Notes: generated from the sequence alone by a model not told the origin. 64,000 nucleotides of DNA from Chitinophaga sp. XS-30 (GCF_008086345.1 NZ_CP043006.1:2106032-2170031); one strand, 5' to 3'; positions 35,931-45,299 are shown, counted from the stretch's first letter. Numbers and translations: made by a program.

Positions 35931-37853
35931 TCAGTCCAGGTTTATCACACGGCCTTTCGGATATTTCACCACATATTGCAGGTTCGTTTTCTTTTCTTCC
36001 CTGGCGGCAATGTTCAGGTCCCAGGTCACTTTCTGCGTAGCTTCGTCCAGCACGGCGCCGGGGTATTCCGTTTTGCTGATCTCCACTTCGCGCTGAACGG
36101 ATATGGGCAGCTGATCTTCCAGGAATACGCGTACGGGTTCGCGTTTGTTGTTGCGCACGCTGATCTCCCAGTTGCGGGCCACGATGTGGTTGCTGCCCAG
36201 GTACTGGCTTTTCGAGAAACCTTTCTGCAGGCTGCGGTTGATCACGATGCCTTTATCTTTTCCGAGGGAAACGAACAGGGTGTCCGATGCCGTTTGCAGG
36301 TTGAGCAGGGATTTGCCCAGGTAGGTGCCTTCAAAGTAGATGCTTGTTTCGCCTTCCAGCAGGTTGAGCTGTTCCCAGTCCGTGATGCCCGCCAGGAGGT
36401 AGGCGGAAAGGTCTATTTTGGGCGCGGAATGATATTCGTAGTGGGCGGGCACTTCTTTTTCCATGATATTCACGGTGTAGGGTTTGCCATCTGAAGGGAT
36501 CGTATAGGCGGTGGCGATATCGAAATGAACGCTGGTGCTGTGGAAGGTGGTATTCACTTCCAGCGGGACCTCCGATTGCTGTTTGAGCTTCGGCGGCGCC
36601 GGTGCTGACGCTGTACCTCTGATGCGTACTCCGGATACGTTGCCTTGGAGGCTGCCGGTCATGTCGGCCTTTTTCTGTACACCGTACCCCATTACCACTA
36701 CTTCTTCCAGCGCTTGCGCGGCCGGCTGCAGGCGTATGTTGATGTCATTCCCGGTCAGCCGTACTTCCTGCGGCTCGTACCCGATATAGTTCACTTTCAG
36801 CGTTTGGGCATCCGGCGGCAGTTGCAGGCTGAATTCCCCGTTCTCGCGGGATATGGTGCCGATGGTGCGCCCGGGGATGGTGATGCTTACATTGGGGAGG
36901 GGATTGTTGTTTTCATCGTATATCCGTCCCCGTACTTCGTTCCTGCCCATGCTGCTCTGTCGCATCTGCGCAGCCATCATTTCCTGCCGGCTATAGAAGG
37001 TGCGCATCAGCCAGGGTTGCAATTCCGGTTTCAGCCCGCTTTCGGAGGGGTTGCCGCTGGAGAGGCTCAGCTTCACATTTTTCCATTCCTCTCCGCATTG
37101 CTGGAATACATTGGCTTTATAGGCCAGGTCCATCGGCTGGCTGATGCTCTCCACCCGCAGGTCATAACTGGGGTACCATCCGGCGTTCTTCACCATATAA
37201 CTGAGGGTAAGCTTTCCGTTGATGTTTTCTTTGGACAGGACGGTGATGAGCAGGTCGCTGGTGGAACTGTCCTTCACGGCCATCAGCACCTTTTGCTGGG
37301 CCAGGAGGCGGCTGATGCCGTTGTTGAGCTGTGTGATATGCTTGTCGATGCTGATCTGCTGTTCCAGTATCTCTGAAAGCCGGGCACGCTGGAAGTCCAG
37401 CGCTTCCCGGAGGTCCTGCGTTTTGAGGCCGGTGTTGGTGCCCCGGAGGTCCTGGTTCTTCGTCAGCATCGCTTCTTCCTGGGCAAAGACTTTCTGGCGG
37501 GCCTTTTCCCGGGCTACTTTTTCCTCCAGTACGGTCTGTTGCTGTTTCAGTTTTTCGATCTCCTCATCCGGGGCCTGGCCGCGGAGATAATTCCTTTCCC
37601 GGGAAACCGACAGGATGGTGAAAGCCCCCTGGCCCTGCACCTGGATGCTCTTTTCCTCCAGTTCGGGAGATATCTGCGGGAATACAAGCGTGGTGGTACC
37701 GGCTGGGATAGCCGTATTGGCGGAGCGCATGACCTGCGCTCCCTGCATGAAAACGGTCACTTTATCGATCTTCGATAATACCGTTTGTTTTTTCGTTTGT
37801 GCATTTCCGTGAAAGGACAATACGGCAAGCAGCAGCGTAAGGTATGTTTTCAT
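35931..37853 (-). CDS. MuiA/DUF4139 family protein with inserted SusC-like N-terminal domain
   Basis: 640 residues with signal peptide (LTLLLAVLSFHGNAQ). The DUF4140 N-domain (KIDKVTVFMQGAQVMRSA) leads to a long coiled coil (about 95-195), then the start of the DUF4139 beta region (LSYMVKNAGWYPSYDLRVESI). At about 308-425 a carboxypeptidase-regulatory-like domain is inserted (RGRIYDENNNPLPNVSITIPG, GEFSLQLPPDAQTLKVNYIGYE), ending with LEEVVVMGYGVQKKADMTGSL, a motif that in SusC-type TonB receptors marks the TonB box and plug start, but no plug or barrel follows. DUF4139 resumes (FDIATAYTIPSDGKPYTV) to the end. Exported, function unknown; the family name comes from a mucoidy inhibitor. Confidence 0.85.
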   Translation of the reverse strand: MKTYLTLLLAVLSFHGNAQTKKQTVLSKIDKVTVFMQGAQVMRSANTAIPAGTTTLVFPQISPELEEKSIQVQGQGAFTILSVSRERNYLRGQAPDEEIEKLKQQQTVLEEKVAREKARQKVFAQEEAMLTKNQDLRGTNTGLKTQDLREALDFQRARLSEILEQQISIDKHITQLNNGISRLLAQQKVLMAVKDSSTSDLLITVLSKENINGKLTLSYMVKNAGWYPSYDLRVESISQPMDLAYKANVFQQCGEEWKNVKLSLSSGNPSESGLKPELQPWLMRTFYSRQEMMAAQMRQSSMGRNEVRGRIYDENNNPLPNVSITIPGRTIGTISRENGEFSLQLPPDAQTLKVNYIGYEPQEVRLTGNDINIRLQPAAQALEEVVVMGYGVQKKADMTGSLQGNVSGVRIRGTASAPAPPKLKQQSEVPLEVNTTFHSTSVHFDIATAYTIPSDGKPYTVNIMEKEVPAHYEYHSAPKIDLSAYLLAGITDWEQLNLLEGETSIYFEGTYLGKSLLNLQTASDTLFVSLGKDKGIVINRSLQKGFSKSQYLGSNHIVARNWEISVRNNKREPVRVFLEDQLPISVQREVEISKTEYPGAVLDEATQKVTWDLNIAAREEKKTNLQYVVKYPKGRVINLD

Positions 37854-37920
37854 ACGAGGATTTATGGCAGGATGCTGTTTTTCCCCCTATTCCATAAATC
37901 TGCAAAAAAATATTGCCGGA

Positions 37921-38946
37921 TCAGGTAAACGCGGTCTGTTTCACGCTTTGCTCACTTTCCGCCTTCCGTTTTGCGATGCGTTCTTCGGTGTCCATGCCGA
38001 GCATGGCCTTGCGCTCTTTCCTGAACATGGTAAAGCTGTATTCGTGCTGTTCCAGCAAGTCGTCATACGGCCCGCGCGGCGAGATCAGTTTCACGAAAAC
38101 GGGCGCTGTTTCAATGGCAATGAACAGCAGCATGATGAACCAGTTGGCCCAGCGGATGGGGGTGCTGTTGCGGGTGAGGGTGCCAAGAGCGTCCAGGCGG
38201 GAGGCAAACCCGTCCAGGCTGCCCCTTTCCAGCTGATTGATGCCGGATGTTACGGAAGAATCTACCTGTGCCAGTTCCCTGTTGAGCAGGGCATATCTTT
38301 GTTGCAGTGCTTCCAATGCCACGCCGGCACTGTCCGCATCGGCTTTTTTGGCCTTGTAGATCGGTCCCAGGTTCCGGATGCGCGATCCTCCGGTGCCGTC
38401 AGCCTCCTGTTGCGCCAGCAGCATCAGCGTGTCCCGCCGGGCGGCCTGCAACCTTATCTCCTCCTGTAATATCTGTAAACGGCTTTTGATCTCCTGGCTG
38501 CGCGCTGCGTAGCGTTCCCCTACTTTTTCTTCCTGCGCGCGGAATTTCTGCTGTTCCATGATCACCAGCTCGGCGCGGATCTCCTTGTCGAATACCCTCA
38601 GCTCCAGCGGTTTGGAGATGACGATGGCGATCAGCACGGCCAGGACCACACGCGGCAAAGCTATCCACAGCTCCTGCCCGAACCTGTCCCGCTTTCGCAT
38701 GCTGGAAACAATATACCGGTCGAGGTTAAAGATCATCAGTCCCCATACGATGGCGAACAGCACAGCAGCCCAAGGCTCCTGGAAAACGGTCCAGAGCGCA
38801 TAACCGCCGGATAGTGCGGCGAGCAGGCCGGTAAAGAAAATAGTGGCGCCGATCCCCGCGTATTTGTTCATTTCGGCAGGTGCACGGCGAAGCATCGGCA
38901 GGTGAGCGCCGGAGCAGATCAGGAAGAATTGGCGAATACGCAACAT
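37921..38946 (-). CDS. DUF4407 membrane protein
   Basis: 341 residues. Two hydrophobic pairs near the N-terminus (YAGIGATIFFTGLLAALSGGYAL, AAVLFAIVWGLMIFNLDRYIVSS, VVLAVLIAIVISKPLEL) are followed by a long coiled coil (about 130-260) and a further helix (WANWFIMLLFIAIETAPVFVKL). The motif FNLDRYIVSS and ISPRGPYDDLLE are typical of DUF4407. Function is unknown in the family. It lies 67 bases upstream of the MuiA-family gene in the same direction, possibly in one unit. Confidence 0.85.
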   Translation of the reverse strand: MLRIRQFFLICSGAHLPMLRRAPAEMNKYAGIGATIFFTGLLAALSGGYALWTVFQEPWAAVLFAIVWGLMIFNLDRYIVSSMRKRDRFGQELWIALPRVVLAVLIAIVISKPLELRVFDKEIRAELVIMEQQKFRAQEEKVGERYAARSQEIKSRLQILQEEIRLQAARRDTLMLLAQQEADGTGGSRIRNLGPIYKAKKADADSAGVALEALQQRYALLNRELAQVDSSVTSGINQLERGSLDGFASRLDALGTLTRNSTPIRWANWFIMLLFIAIETAPVFVKLISPRGPYDDLLEQHEYSFTMFRKERKAMLGMDTEERIAKRKAESEQSVKQTAFT

Positions 38947-39029
38947 ACTATTGGATTAAGTTACTCCCCAAGCATGTTTCAGTAATAAGGATGGAAGTAT
39001 AAAGATAGGGATTTAAGCGGGAAAGGGGA

Positions 39030-39776
39030 TCAGAACCCGATGGCGTTGCCGCCATCCACCGGAAGCACTACCCCCGTGATGTACTTTGCGGCATCCGAGG
39101 CGAGAAAAGCGGCGGCGTCCCCGATGTCCGAGGGTTGCCCGAGTGCGCCCATCGGTGTTCTGCCGAGCGCTTTCGCTTTGCGTTCCGGGTCGCTGTCCAG
39201 CGCCTTCGCGCTCATATCCGTAGCAATAAAACCGGGAGCAATGCAGTTGATGCGTATCCCTTCGGGTGAAAGCTCCGTAGCCATGGCCCTCGTCATCCCT
39301 TCAATGGCCGATTTGGCGGCGGTGTAGGCAATGACTTTAGGGATGCCATACCGGGAAGCCATGGAACTGATATTGATGATACTGCCTTTTACGCCGTTCT
39401 GCAGCATACTTTTGACCACTTCCCTGGAGAGCACGAACACGGCCGTGACATTCGTTTGCAGGATGGATTGAAAATCCCCGTCCGTCACTTCGGTGAATGC
39501 TTTTTTCATATTGATGCCCGCATTGTTGACCAGGATATCGATCTTCCCGTGCTGATCGATGATGCGGCTGACAAGCGCCGGGATTTCCGCAAAGTTATTC
39601 AGGTCGAATGTTATCGCCTGGCATAATGCGCCAAGCTTTTCCGCTGCGGCACCGAGCTTGCCGGCATCCCTTCCCACAATGATCGTATGAATATCCTCCC
39701 TGATGAATTTTTCGGCGATGGCCAGGCCAATGCCGGAGCCTCCGCCTGTTACTATCGCTATTTTTTGTTTATGCAT
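39030..39776 (-). CDS. SDR-family oxidoreductase, candidate D-mannonate/fructuronate oxidoreductase
   Basis: 248 residues from ATG 39776 (an upstream ATG at 39806 would add ten residues before the Rossmann start). NAD(P) loop TGGGSGIGLAIAE, NNAGINMKKAF, catalytic Ser in NISSMASRYG, YxxxK in AYTAAKSAIEG, and the C-terminal GVVLPVDGGNAIGF. It is a classical SDR similar to gluconate/KduD-type enzymes. It lies 93 bases after lacI-1 on the same strand, in the unit that diverges from uxuA, so it may supply the fructuronate-to-mannonate step that UxuB usually carries out. That substrate is an inference from context. Confidence 0.78.
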   Translation of the reverse strand: MHKQKIAIVTGGGSGIGLAIAEKFIREDIHTIIVGRDAGKLGAAAEKLGALCQAITFDLNNFAEIPALVSRIIDQHGKIDILVNNAGINMKKAFTEVTDGDFQSILQTNVTAVFVLSREVVKSMLQNGVKGSIINISSMASRYGIPKVIAYTAAKSAIEGMTRAMATELSPEGIRINCIAPGFIATDMSAKALDSDPERKAKALGRTPMGALGQPSDIGDAAAFLASDAAKYITGVVLPVDGGNAIGF

Positions 39777-39869
39777 GTTTTCTGCTTGTGTTTTGAGATG
39801 CTGCACATGTTTTGCGCAGGTGAAAAGATATGGCGATGCAGTGTTCCGGGCATATGAAAAACCGTTTGA

Positions 39870-40913
39870 TCAGCTGCCTGGTTTATGTTTGACGGAAGAT
39901 GCCCGTACGATAAGTTCCGACCGGAGGATGATCGTGTTTGTAGGATCAATGGGAAAGGTGCCTTTCAAATGATTGATCATATGCCTGGCGGCCACCTGGC
40001 CCATTTCATATCCTGAATACCCGATCGTTGTAAGGTTGGGTTCTATCACGGTGGATACCGGATCATTATTGAAACCGGCAAAAGCAATGTCTTCCGGAAT
40101 GCGGATGCCCTTTTCCTTGAGGGCAAGCATGCAGCCGATCGCACAGCTGTCATTGGCAACAAATACGGCATCCGGCCGCTGTTCCCATCCGGCTATTTTT
40201 TGCGCTGTCTGGTAACCGGCATCCTGGGTGAGATCGGTGATGATCACATTGCCCTCTTCAAAGGCGATGCCCGCATCGGCCAGCGCTCCTTTGTACCCCG
40301 CAAGCCTGTCCCGGTACACATTTTGCCTGGGCGGAGCGGTGATGTGAACGATCTTTTTGCATCCCTGTTCGATGAGGTGTCTGGTTACATTGTAACCTGC
40401 GCGGTAGTTATCGATCAGGATATTGGTGGAGCTGTCATGCGGCATGGTCCGGTCGAAGAAAAAGACAGGCGTGTTCCGTTTGAAAAAGCTGTCGAAATGC
40501 TCCAGCGATTCCGTGTCAAAGGCGAGGGAAACGAGGAGCCCGTCTACCCGGCTGTTGAACATGGTTTTGGCGCTGGCGGCTTCTTTTATGGCGGATTCGG
40601 ACGACTGGCTGATCAGCAGGGAATAGCCATGTTCGTTGGCGATCATTTCCATGCCGGCAATGGCGGAGGACATGAAATTACTGTTGAGCCGCGGGACGAT
40701 CACGCCCAGCACGAGTGTTTTATCGCTTCTGAGATTGCGGGCAAAATGGTTCTGGCGGTAGCCGACTTCCGCAGCCAGTTCGAATATGCGTTTCTTCGTT
40801 TTTTTGCTGATGCTCGGATGGTCTTGCAGCGCGCGGCTGACGGTGGACGGCGATAGTTTCAGCTTGGTGGCGATATCATAGATCGTGATCTCTTTTCCTT
40901 CTTTTTTTAGCAT
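39870..40913 (-). CDS. LacI-family transcription regulator 1
   Basis: 347 residues. Helix-turn-helix ITIYDIATKLKLSPSTVSRALQDHPSISKKTKKRI sits at about 9-43, with the hinge helix YRQNHFARNLRS following. The periplasmic-binding-protein-like sensor domain runs from about 65 (LVLGVIVPRLNSNFMSSAI) to the end, with GFNNDPVSTVIEPNLTTIGYS near the dimer interface. It follows LacI-2 by 26 bases. It probably binds a sugar acid or oligosaccharide and controls the xylan locus through CAATCG(G/C)TTG sites. The effector is unknown. Confidence 0.92.
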   Translation of the reverse strand: MLKKEGKEITIYDIATKLKLSPSTVSRALQDHPSISKKTKKRIFELAAEVGYRQNHFARNLRSDKTLVLGVIVPRLNSNFMSSAIAGMEMIANEHGYSLLISQSSESAIKEAASAKTMFNSRVDGLLVSLAFDTESLEHFDSFFKRNTPVFFFDRTMPHDSSTNILIDNYRAGYNVTRHLIEQGCKKIVHITAPPRQNVYRDRLAGYKGALADAGIAFEEGNVIITDLTQDAGYQTAQKIAGWEQRPDAVFVANDSCAIGCMLALKEKGIRIPEDIAFAGFNNDPVSTVIEPNLTTIGYSGYEMGQVAARHMINHLKGTFPIDPTNTIILRSELIVRASSVKHKPGS

Positions 40914-40939
40914 AATCTGACAGAATAACTAGCTCAAAT

Positions 40940-41974
40940 TTACGGATACTGCTTTTTCAGGGATGATTCCCTTACAATTAATTGTGACCGGACGACGATC
41001 GTGCTGGTATGATGAATGGGGCTTACCCCTTTAAGATGATCGATCATATTGCGGGCAGCGATCTCTCCCATATCCATGCCCGGATAATCGATGGTGGTCA
41101 GGGCCGGTTCGATCAATGTACCGATGGCGTCGTTGTTGAACCCTACTATCGCTATATCTTCCGGTATGCGGATGCCCTGTTCTTTCAGGGTACGGATGCA
41201 CACTGCCGCTACAAAATCGTTGGTCACAAAGATACCATCCGGCAGCGGTTTCATGCTTAATATTTGTGTTGTGGCATCAACCGCCGCCTGTTCGCTCAGG
41301 GCGGAAATGACAACGAGGCTTTCATCGAAAGGGATATTGTTGTCGGCCAGCGCATCCTGGTAGCCTTTGTGCCGCAGGGCATACACGTTCCGGCGGAGGC
41401 TGGAGGTGATGTGCGCAATCCGTTTGCAGCCTTGCTCAATCAGGTGGCTGGTGGCAATATAACCGCATTTGGCGTTGTCGATGACCACTACGGTGTTCTG
41501 GCCGGTTTGTTCCACACGGTCGAAGAATATTACCGGAACGCCTTTGTCGGCAAACGGCTGGAAATGGTCCAGGTCCGTTGTGTCAAAGGATAATGAGGCA
41601 ATAAGGCCGTCCACTCTTTTGTTGAAAAGGTTTCGGGCGTTGGCCGCTTCTTTTTGGGCACTTTCGGAAGAGTGTGCGATCACGATGTCGTATCCGGCAG
41701 TGGCCGTGATCTTTTCAATGCCGGCGAGTACGGAGGTAATGAAGCTGCTTTTCAATTCATGTACAAGCACGCCGATGGTCTTGGTTTGCTGCTGGCGCAG
41801 ATTCCTGGCGAACTGGTTGGTGCGGTACCCCATTTCATAGGCCATGTCGTTGATCTTTCGCTTCGTTTTTTTGGAAACTGCGGGATGATCCTGCAGTCCG
41901 CGGCTGACGGTGGCTGCCGAGATGCTGAGCCTTTTGGCGATGTCGTAAATAGTGACTTCTTTGCCGTTTTCCAT
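40940..41974 (-). CDS. LacI-family transcription regulator 2
   Basis: 344 residues from ATG 41974; the upstream in-frame ATGs lie in the promoter/operator region and are rejected. HTH VTIYDIAKRLSISAATVSRGLQDHPAVSKKTKRKI at the N-terminus, then a sensor domain. It resembles LacI-1 closely along its whole length and is clearly a tandem paralogue (for example IPEDIAIVGFNNDAIGTLIEPALTTIDYPG versus IPEDIAFAGFNNDPVSTVIEPNLTTIGYSG). An operator copy (41976-41985) lies just before its start, pointing to autoregulation. It diverges from uxuA, with which it shares the control region. Confidence 0.92.
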   Translation of the reverse strand: MENGKEVTIYDIAKRLSISAATVSRGLQDHPAVSKKTKRKINDMAYEMGYRTNQFARNLRQQQTKTIGVLVHELKSSFITSVLAGIEKITATAGYDIVIAHSSESAQKEAANARNLFNKRVDGLIASLSFDTTDLDHFQPFADKGVPVIFFDRVEQTGQNTVVVIDNAKCGYIATSHLIEQGCKRIAHITSSLRRNVYALRHKGYQDALADNNIPFDESLVVISALSEQAAVDATTQILSMKPLPDGIFVTNDFVAAVCIRTLKEQGIRIPEDIAIVGFNNDAIGTLIEPALTTIDYPGMDMGEIAARNMIDHLKGVSPIHHTSTIVVRSQLIVRESSLKKQYP

Positions 41975-41975
41975 A

Positions 41976-41985
41976 CAATCGCTTG
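41976..41985. promoter_or_regulatory. LacI-type operator, copy 1
   Basis: CAATCGCTTG, symmetric with central CG, the form CAAnCGnTTG of LacI-family sites. It sits two bases before the lacI-2 ATG and just after a -7-like TACTTTAG on the minus strand (42008-42001), a place where a bound repressor would block its own gene. Confidence 0.6.
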
Positions 41986-42032
41986 TGCTTATTACTGGCA
42001 CTAAAGTAACGAGTTTTTGGTTAAAAATAATA

Positions 42033-42069
42033 CAATCGGTTGCGTATATGAGAATTCTCCCTACATTAG
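42033..42069 (+). promoter_or_regulatory. LacI-type operator, copy 2, in the uxuA promoter
   Basis: CAATCGGTTG at 42033-42042. Its TTG (42040-42042), a 19-bp spacer and TACATTAG (42062-42069) form a promoter for uxuA, so the operator covers the -33 element. Confidence 0.65.
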
Positions 42070-42109
42070 CCGGTGAATTTGCTTTATATACCATACCTGA
42101 ACGCAAAAG

Positions 42110-43297
42110 ATGATATCAATTATGCAAATGCATCAGACAATGAGATGGTTTGGTCCCAATGATCCGGTAACGCTGGCGGATATCCGGCAGGCCGGTTGCA
42201 GCGGCGTTGTTACCGCACTGCACCAGGTGCCGGTGGGGGAAATCTGGACAGTGGAAGATATCAACCGGCGGCGGGCACTCATTGAAGCGGCCGGTATGCG
42301 CTGGACGGTGATAGAAAGCCTGCCGGTGAGCGATGACATCAAAAGACGGAGCGGCCGCTATCGGCAGCATATCGCGCATTACAGGCAAAGTCTGCGGAAT
42401 GTGGCCGCCTGCGGCCTGAAAGTGGTGACTTATAATTTCATGCCGGTGCTGGACTGGTTGCGTACGGATGTGGATTACCGCATGCCGGATGGCAGTAAAG
42501 CCTTGTATTTCGAACGGCTGGCTTTTGTTGCGTTTGATCTTTTCCTGCTCGAACGGCCGGGAGCCTCAGCAGCATATAGCCACGAAGAGGCTGCCGCTGC
42601 GCGGTTGTATTTCGATGGACTGACAACGGAGGGAAGAGAGCGGCTGTTCAGGAATGTGCTGCTGGGCCTCCCCGGTAGTGATGAGGCTTTTACGCCTGCA
42701 CAGGTGCTGGCGGCGCTGAAAAGTTATGAAGGTATCGATGCCGGCAGGTTAAGGGATAACCTGTTCCTTTTCCTGCAGGAAGTGGTCCCGGTTGCTGAAG
42801 CCTGCGGGCTGAGCATGGCCATACATCCGGATGATCCGCCGTATCCGGTGCTGGGGTTGCCGCGCATCGTCAGCACGGAAGAGGATATTGCGGCGATTAT
42901 TCACGCTGTGCCTTCACCCGCGAACGGGTTGTGTTATTGCACCGGCTCGCTTGGTGCGCGGGCGGATAATGATGTGCTGCGCATACTGCGGCGTTTCGGG
43001 GATCAGATCCATTTTTTGCATCTGCGCAACACAAAGCGGGATGAAAACGGTAATTTCTTCGAAGCCCCCCACCTCGAAGGTGATACGGATATGTATGCGG
43101 TGGTGAAGGAAATCGTGCAGCTGCAACGGCGAAGGAACACCGCCATTCCCATGCGCCCGGACCATGGCCACCAGATGCTGGACGACCTTCGGAAGAGGAC
43201 CTATCCCGGGTATTCCGCTATCGGCAGGCTGAAGGGGCTGGCGGAATTAAGGGGCCTGGAAACAGGGATCAGGCGATGGATGGATGAGGCGGGCTGA
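42110..43297 (+). CDS. uxuA: Mannonate dehydratase
   Basis: 395 residues, normal for UxuA, which removes water from D-mannonate to give 2-keto-3-deoxygluconate in glucuronate breakdown. It has MHQTMRWFGPNDPVTLADIRQAG, TALHQVPVGEIW, VIESLPVSDDIKRRSG, HPDDPPYPVLGLPRIVST, the metal-site segment CTGSLGARADND, IHFLHLRNTKRDENGNFFEAPHLEGD and MRPDHGHQM, all typical of the family. Two other ATGs lie four and six codons on; the first is kept. It is driven from a promoter overlapping operator copy 2 and diverges from the lacI pair and SDR gene. Confidence 0.95.
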   Translation: MISIMQMHQTMRWFGPNDPVTLADIRQAGCSGVVTALHQVPVGEIWTVEDINRRRALIEAAGMRWTVIESLPVSDDIKRRSGRYRQHIAHYRQSLRNVAACGLKVVTYNFMPVLDWLRTDVDYRMPDGSKALYFERLAFVAFDLFLLERPGASAAYSHEEAAAARLYFDGLTTEGRERLFRNVLLGLPGSDEAFTPAQVLAALKSYEGIDAGRLRDNLFLFLQEVVPVAEACGLSMAIHPDDPPYPVLGLPRIVSTEEDIAAIIHAVPSPANGLCYCTGSLGARADNDVLRILRRFGDQIHFLHLRNTKRDENGNFFEAPHLEGDTDMYAVVKEIVQLQRRRNTAIPMRPDHGHQMLDDLRKRTYPGYSAIGRLKGLAELRGLETGIRRWMDEAG

Positions 43298-43382
43298 TGC
43301 CCTGTTTTGCGAGCCAGAGACGGGAACGGTCATCATCGCAGCGGGCATAGTACATGGTGGCGGGGCATGAGCGTCCTGCCTG

Positions 43383-45299
43383 CTATTTATCCGTTCTGAA
43401 CGGCGATGCCGGCAATCCTTCCCTGTTGAACAGGTTCGGGTTCACCGGGTTATCCGCCCAGGCATAACGGACATACCGTGGCCTGGGGATCTCATCGTTC
43501 CATACCACTACCTTGTTGTGCTCAATCTTTGTGCTGGCCCAGACAAATTTTTTGTCCTCCCCCGCAATGGCAAATTCCGCCGGCGCTTCACCATCAGCGG
43601 TGGTCAGTCCGCTGCCCGTATGATCGAAGCTGATGATGATCCTGTTGCCCTCGATCGTATATTCCCTGAAAAGGGGGCCGGACCCTGTAACGGGTTCGTT
43701 GTACGCTAATTTAAGCGCAGCTTTTGCCAGCCTTTCGCCTACATCTTTTTTATTATCGGGATGAATGTCATTCCATTCTCCAAGATCAATGGCAACTGCC
43801 ATAGCGGTATTGGGAACGGACAATGCTTTCAGCTGCGCTTCTCTCAGCATAGCCCAACTGCTTTCCGATGGCAGGTAGTTATAGTCCATAAAACCCGGAA
43901 GTTGCACGTACAGGAAGGGGAGTTGGCCCTGGCCCCATTTGCTGCGCCAGTCATTGATCAGCGCGCGCTGAAGTTTTTCATATTCAACAGGATTACCGGT
44001 ATCCGATTCACCCTGATACCAGCAGAAACCTTTGACGGTATAAGCGGTCACCGGTGCTATCATCGCATTGTACAAAGCGGCGGGCTGGCTTTGACGGGAG
44101 ATGCCTCCGCCAAAATTTCCGGTGGATGGCGTGAATACTTTTCCCACCTTGTAATGCCAGTAGCCCAGCAGGCTGATGGTATCGTTGCCGCTGAAAAGGC
44201 AATAGGGCTTATCCGGCACAAAGCCGCCTTTGCCATAGTTATTGGTCACGCGCACAACGAAAATATTGCGACCGCTTTTCAGAACCCCTGCAGGCACCGT
44301 GTACCGGCGTTGCGGATACTGATAGCTGGTGTTGCCCACCCGTTTGCCGTTGATGTACAGTTCATCCGCATCTACGATCCTGCCCAGGAACACTTTCGCT
44401 GCTTTTCCCGCCATCTGCGCAGGTACCTCAATTTCTTTCCGGTACCAGACCACGCCATCGAGGTCCCTGATGCCCTGGTCTTCCCAGTATCCTGGGATAT
44501 TGATGCGCCGCCAGCCTTTTGGGGAGTATGTCGGGTCGAACCATTTGATGGCGCCGGTGAGCCCCGCATCTGCCGTTTCCGCAGGCATGGCAGGCCGTCT
44601 TCGGTTGAGGGAATTGAGGTAGGCCGTGTCCTTGTTTTTCTCCATCGTGGCTTGCAGTGCCGGAAAATCCCGGAGGCCTTCTTCACTTATCCATGCCTTG
44701 ATAGGCGTACCGCCTACACTGGCGTTGATGATGCCTACCGGCACCTTGTATTTTTCATGAAGCCTTTTGGCGAAGAAATAAGCGACAGCGGAAAAAGGTC
44801 TTATATCCTCCCCTTTGGCTGACATCCAGCGGCCGGCCGGAAGGTCGTTCTGCGGCGCTTCAAGGCTGGTCAGTGTGGGTATCCAGAATTGCCTGATCTG
44901 CGGATCATTGGCTTCCGCTATCTCCTGCGCATAGGCTACATCATGGATATTCATCTGATGCACCATATTGCTTTGTCCGCTGCATATCCATACATCACCA
45001 AAGAGCACGTCTTTCAATATGATCCTGTTGCTGCCGGTGATCTCGATGGTGTGGGGACCTCCGGCTATGGTAGGAGGCAGCTTTACGCGCCACTTACCCG
45101 CTGCGTCCGCTTGCGCACGATATCGCTTGTTCTTGAAATGCACGGTTACTTTTTCACCGGCAGCCGCCCATCCCCAGAGGTTCACCGTTTCATCGCGCTG
45201 CAGTATCATGCTGTCCCGCAAAATAGCCGGCAGCCTGATCTGGGAGAATGTTTTGCCGGACAGTAAAAGCCCTGTAAGAATGATCAATAATTGTTTCAT
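43383..45299 (-). CDS. Sialate O-acetylesterase-family (SGNH) esterase, likely acetyl-xylan related
   Basis: 638 residues from ATG 45299; the longer frame upstream reads through the tandem duplication and is rejected. The signal peptide is KQLLIILTGLLLSGKTFSQ. An N-terminal beta domain (IRLPAILRDSMILQRDETVNLWGWAAAGEKVTV) precedes SGNH block I GDVWICSGQSNMVHQM with the nucleophile Ser. A galactose-binding-like domain (about 290-400; VVWYRKEIEVPAQMAGK, DADELYINGKRVGNTSY) is inserted, and the SGNH fold resumes with CWYQGESDTGNPVEYEKL and WNDIHPDNKKDVGERL (catalytic Asp/His). In xylan loci such proteins usually remove acetyl groups. Last gene of the minus-strand operon. Confidence 0.82.
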   Translation of the reverse strand: MKQLLIILTGLLLSGKTFSQIRLPAILRDSMILQRDETVNLWGWAAAGEKVTVHFKNKRYRAQADAAGKWRVKLPPTIAGGPHTIEITGSNRIILKDVLFGDVWICSGQSNMVHQMNIHDVAYAQEIAEANDPQIRQFWIPTLTSLEAPQNDLPAGRWMSAKGEDIRPFSAVAYFFAKRLHEKYKVPVGIINASVGGTPIKAWISEEGLRDFPALQATMEKNKDTAYLNSLNRRRPAMPAETADAGLTGAIKWFDPTYSPKGWRRINIPGYWEDQGIRDLDGVVWYRKEIEVPAQMAGKAAKVFLGRIVDADELYINGKRVGNTSYQYPQRRYTVPAGVLKSGRNIFVVRVTNNYGKGGFVPDKPYCLFSGNDTISLLGYWHYKVGKVFTPSTGNFGGGISRQSQPAALYNAMIAPVTAYTVKGFCWYQGESDTGNPVEYEKLQRALINDWRSKWGQGQLPFLYVQLPGFMDYNYLPSESSWAMLREAQLKALSVPNTAMAVAIDLGEWNDIHPDNKKDVGERLAKAALKLAYNEPVTGSGPLFREYTIEGNRIIISFDHTGSGLTTADGEAPAEFAIAGEDKKFVWASTKIEHNKVVVWNDEIPRPRYVRYAWADNPVNPNLFNREGLPASPFRTDK

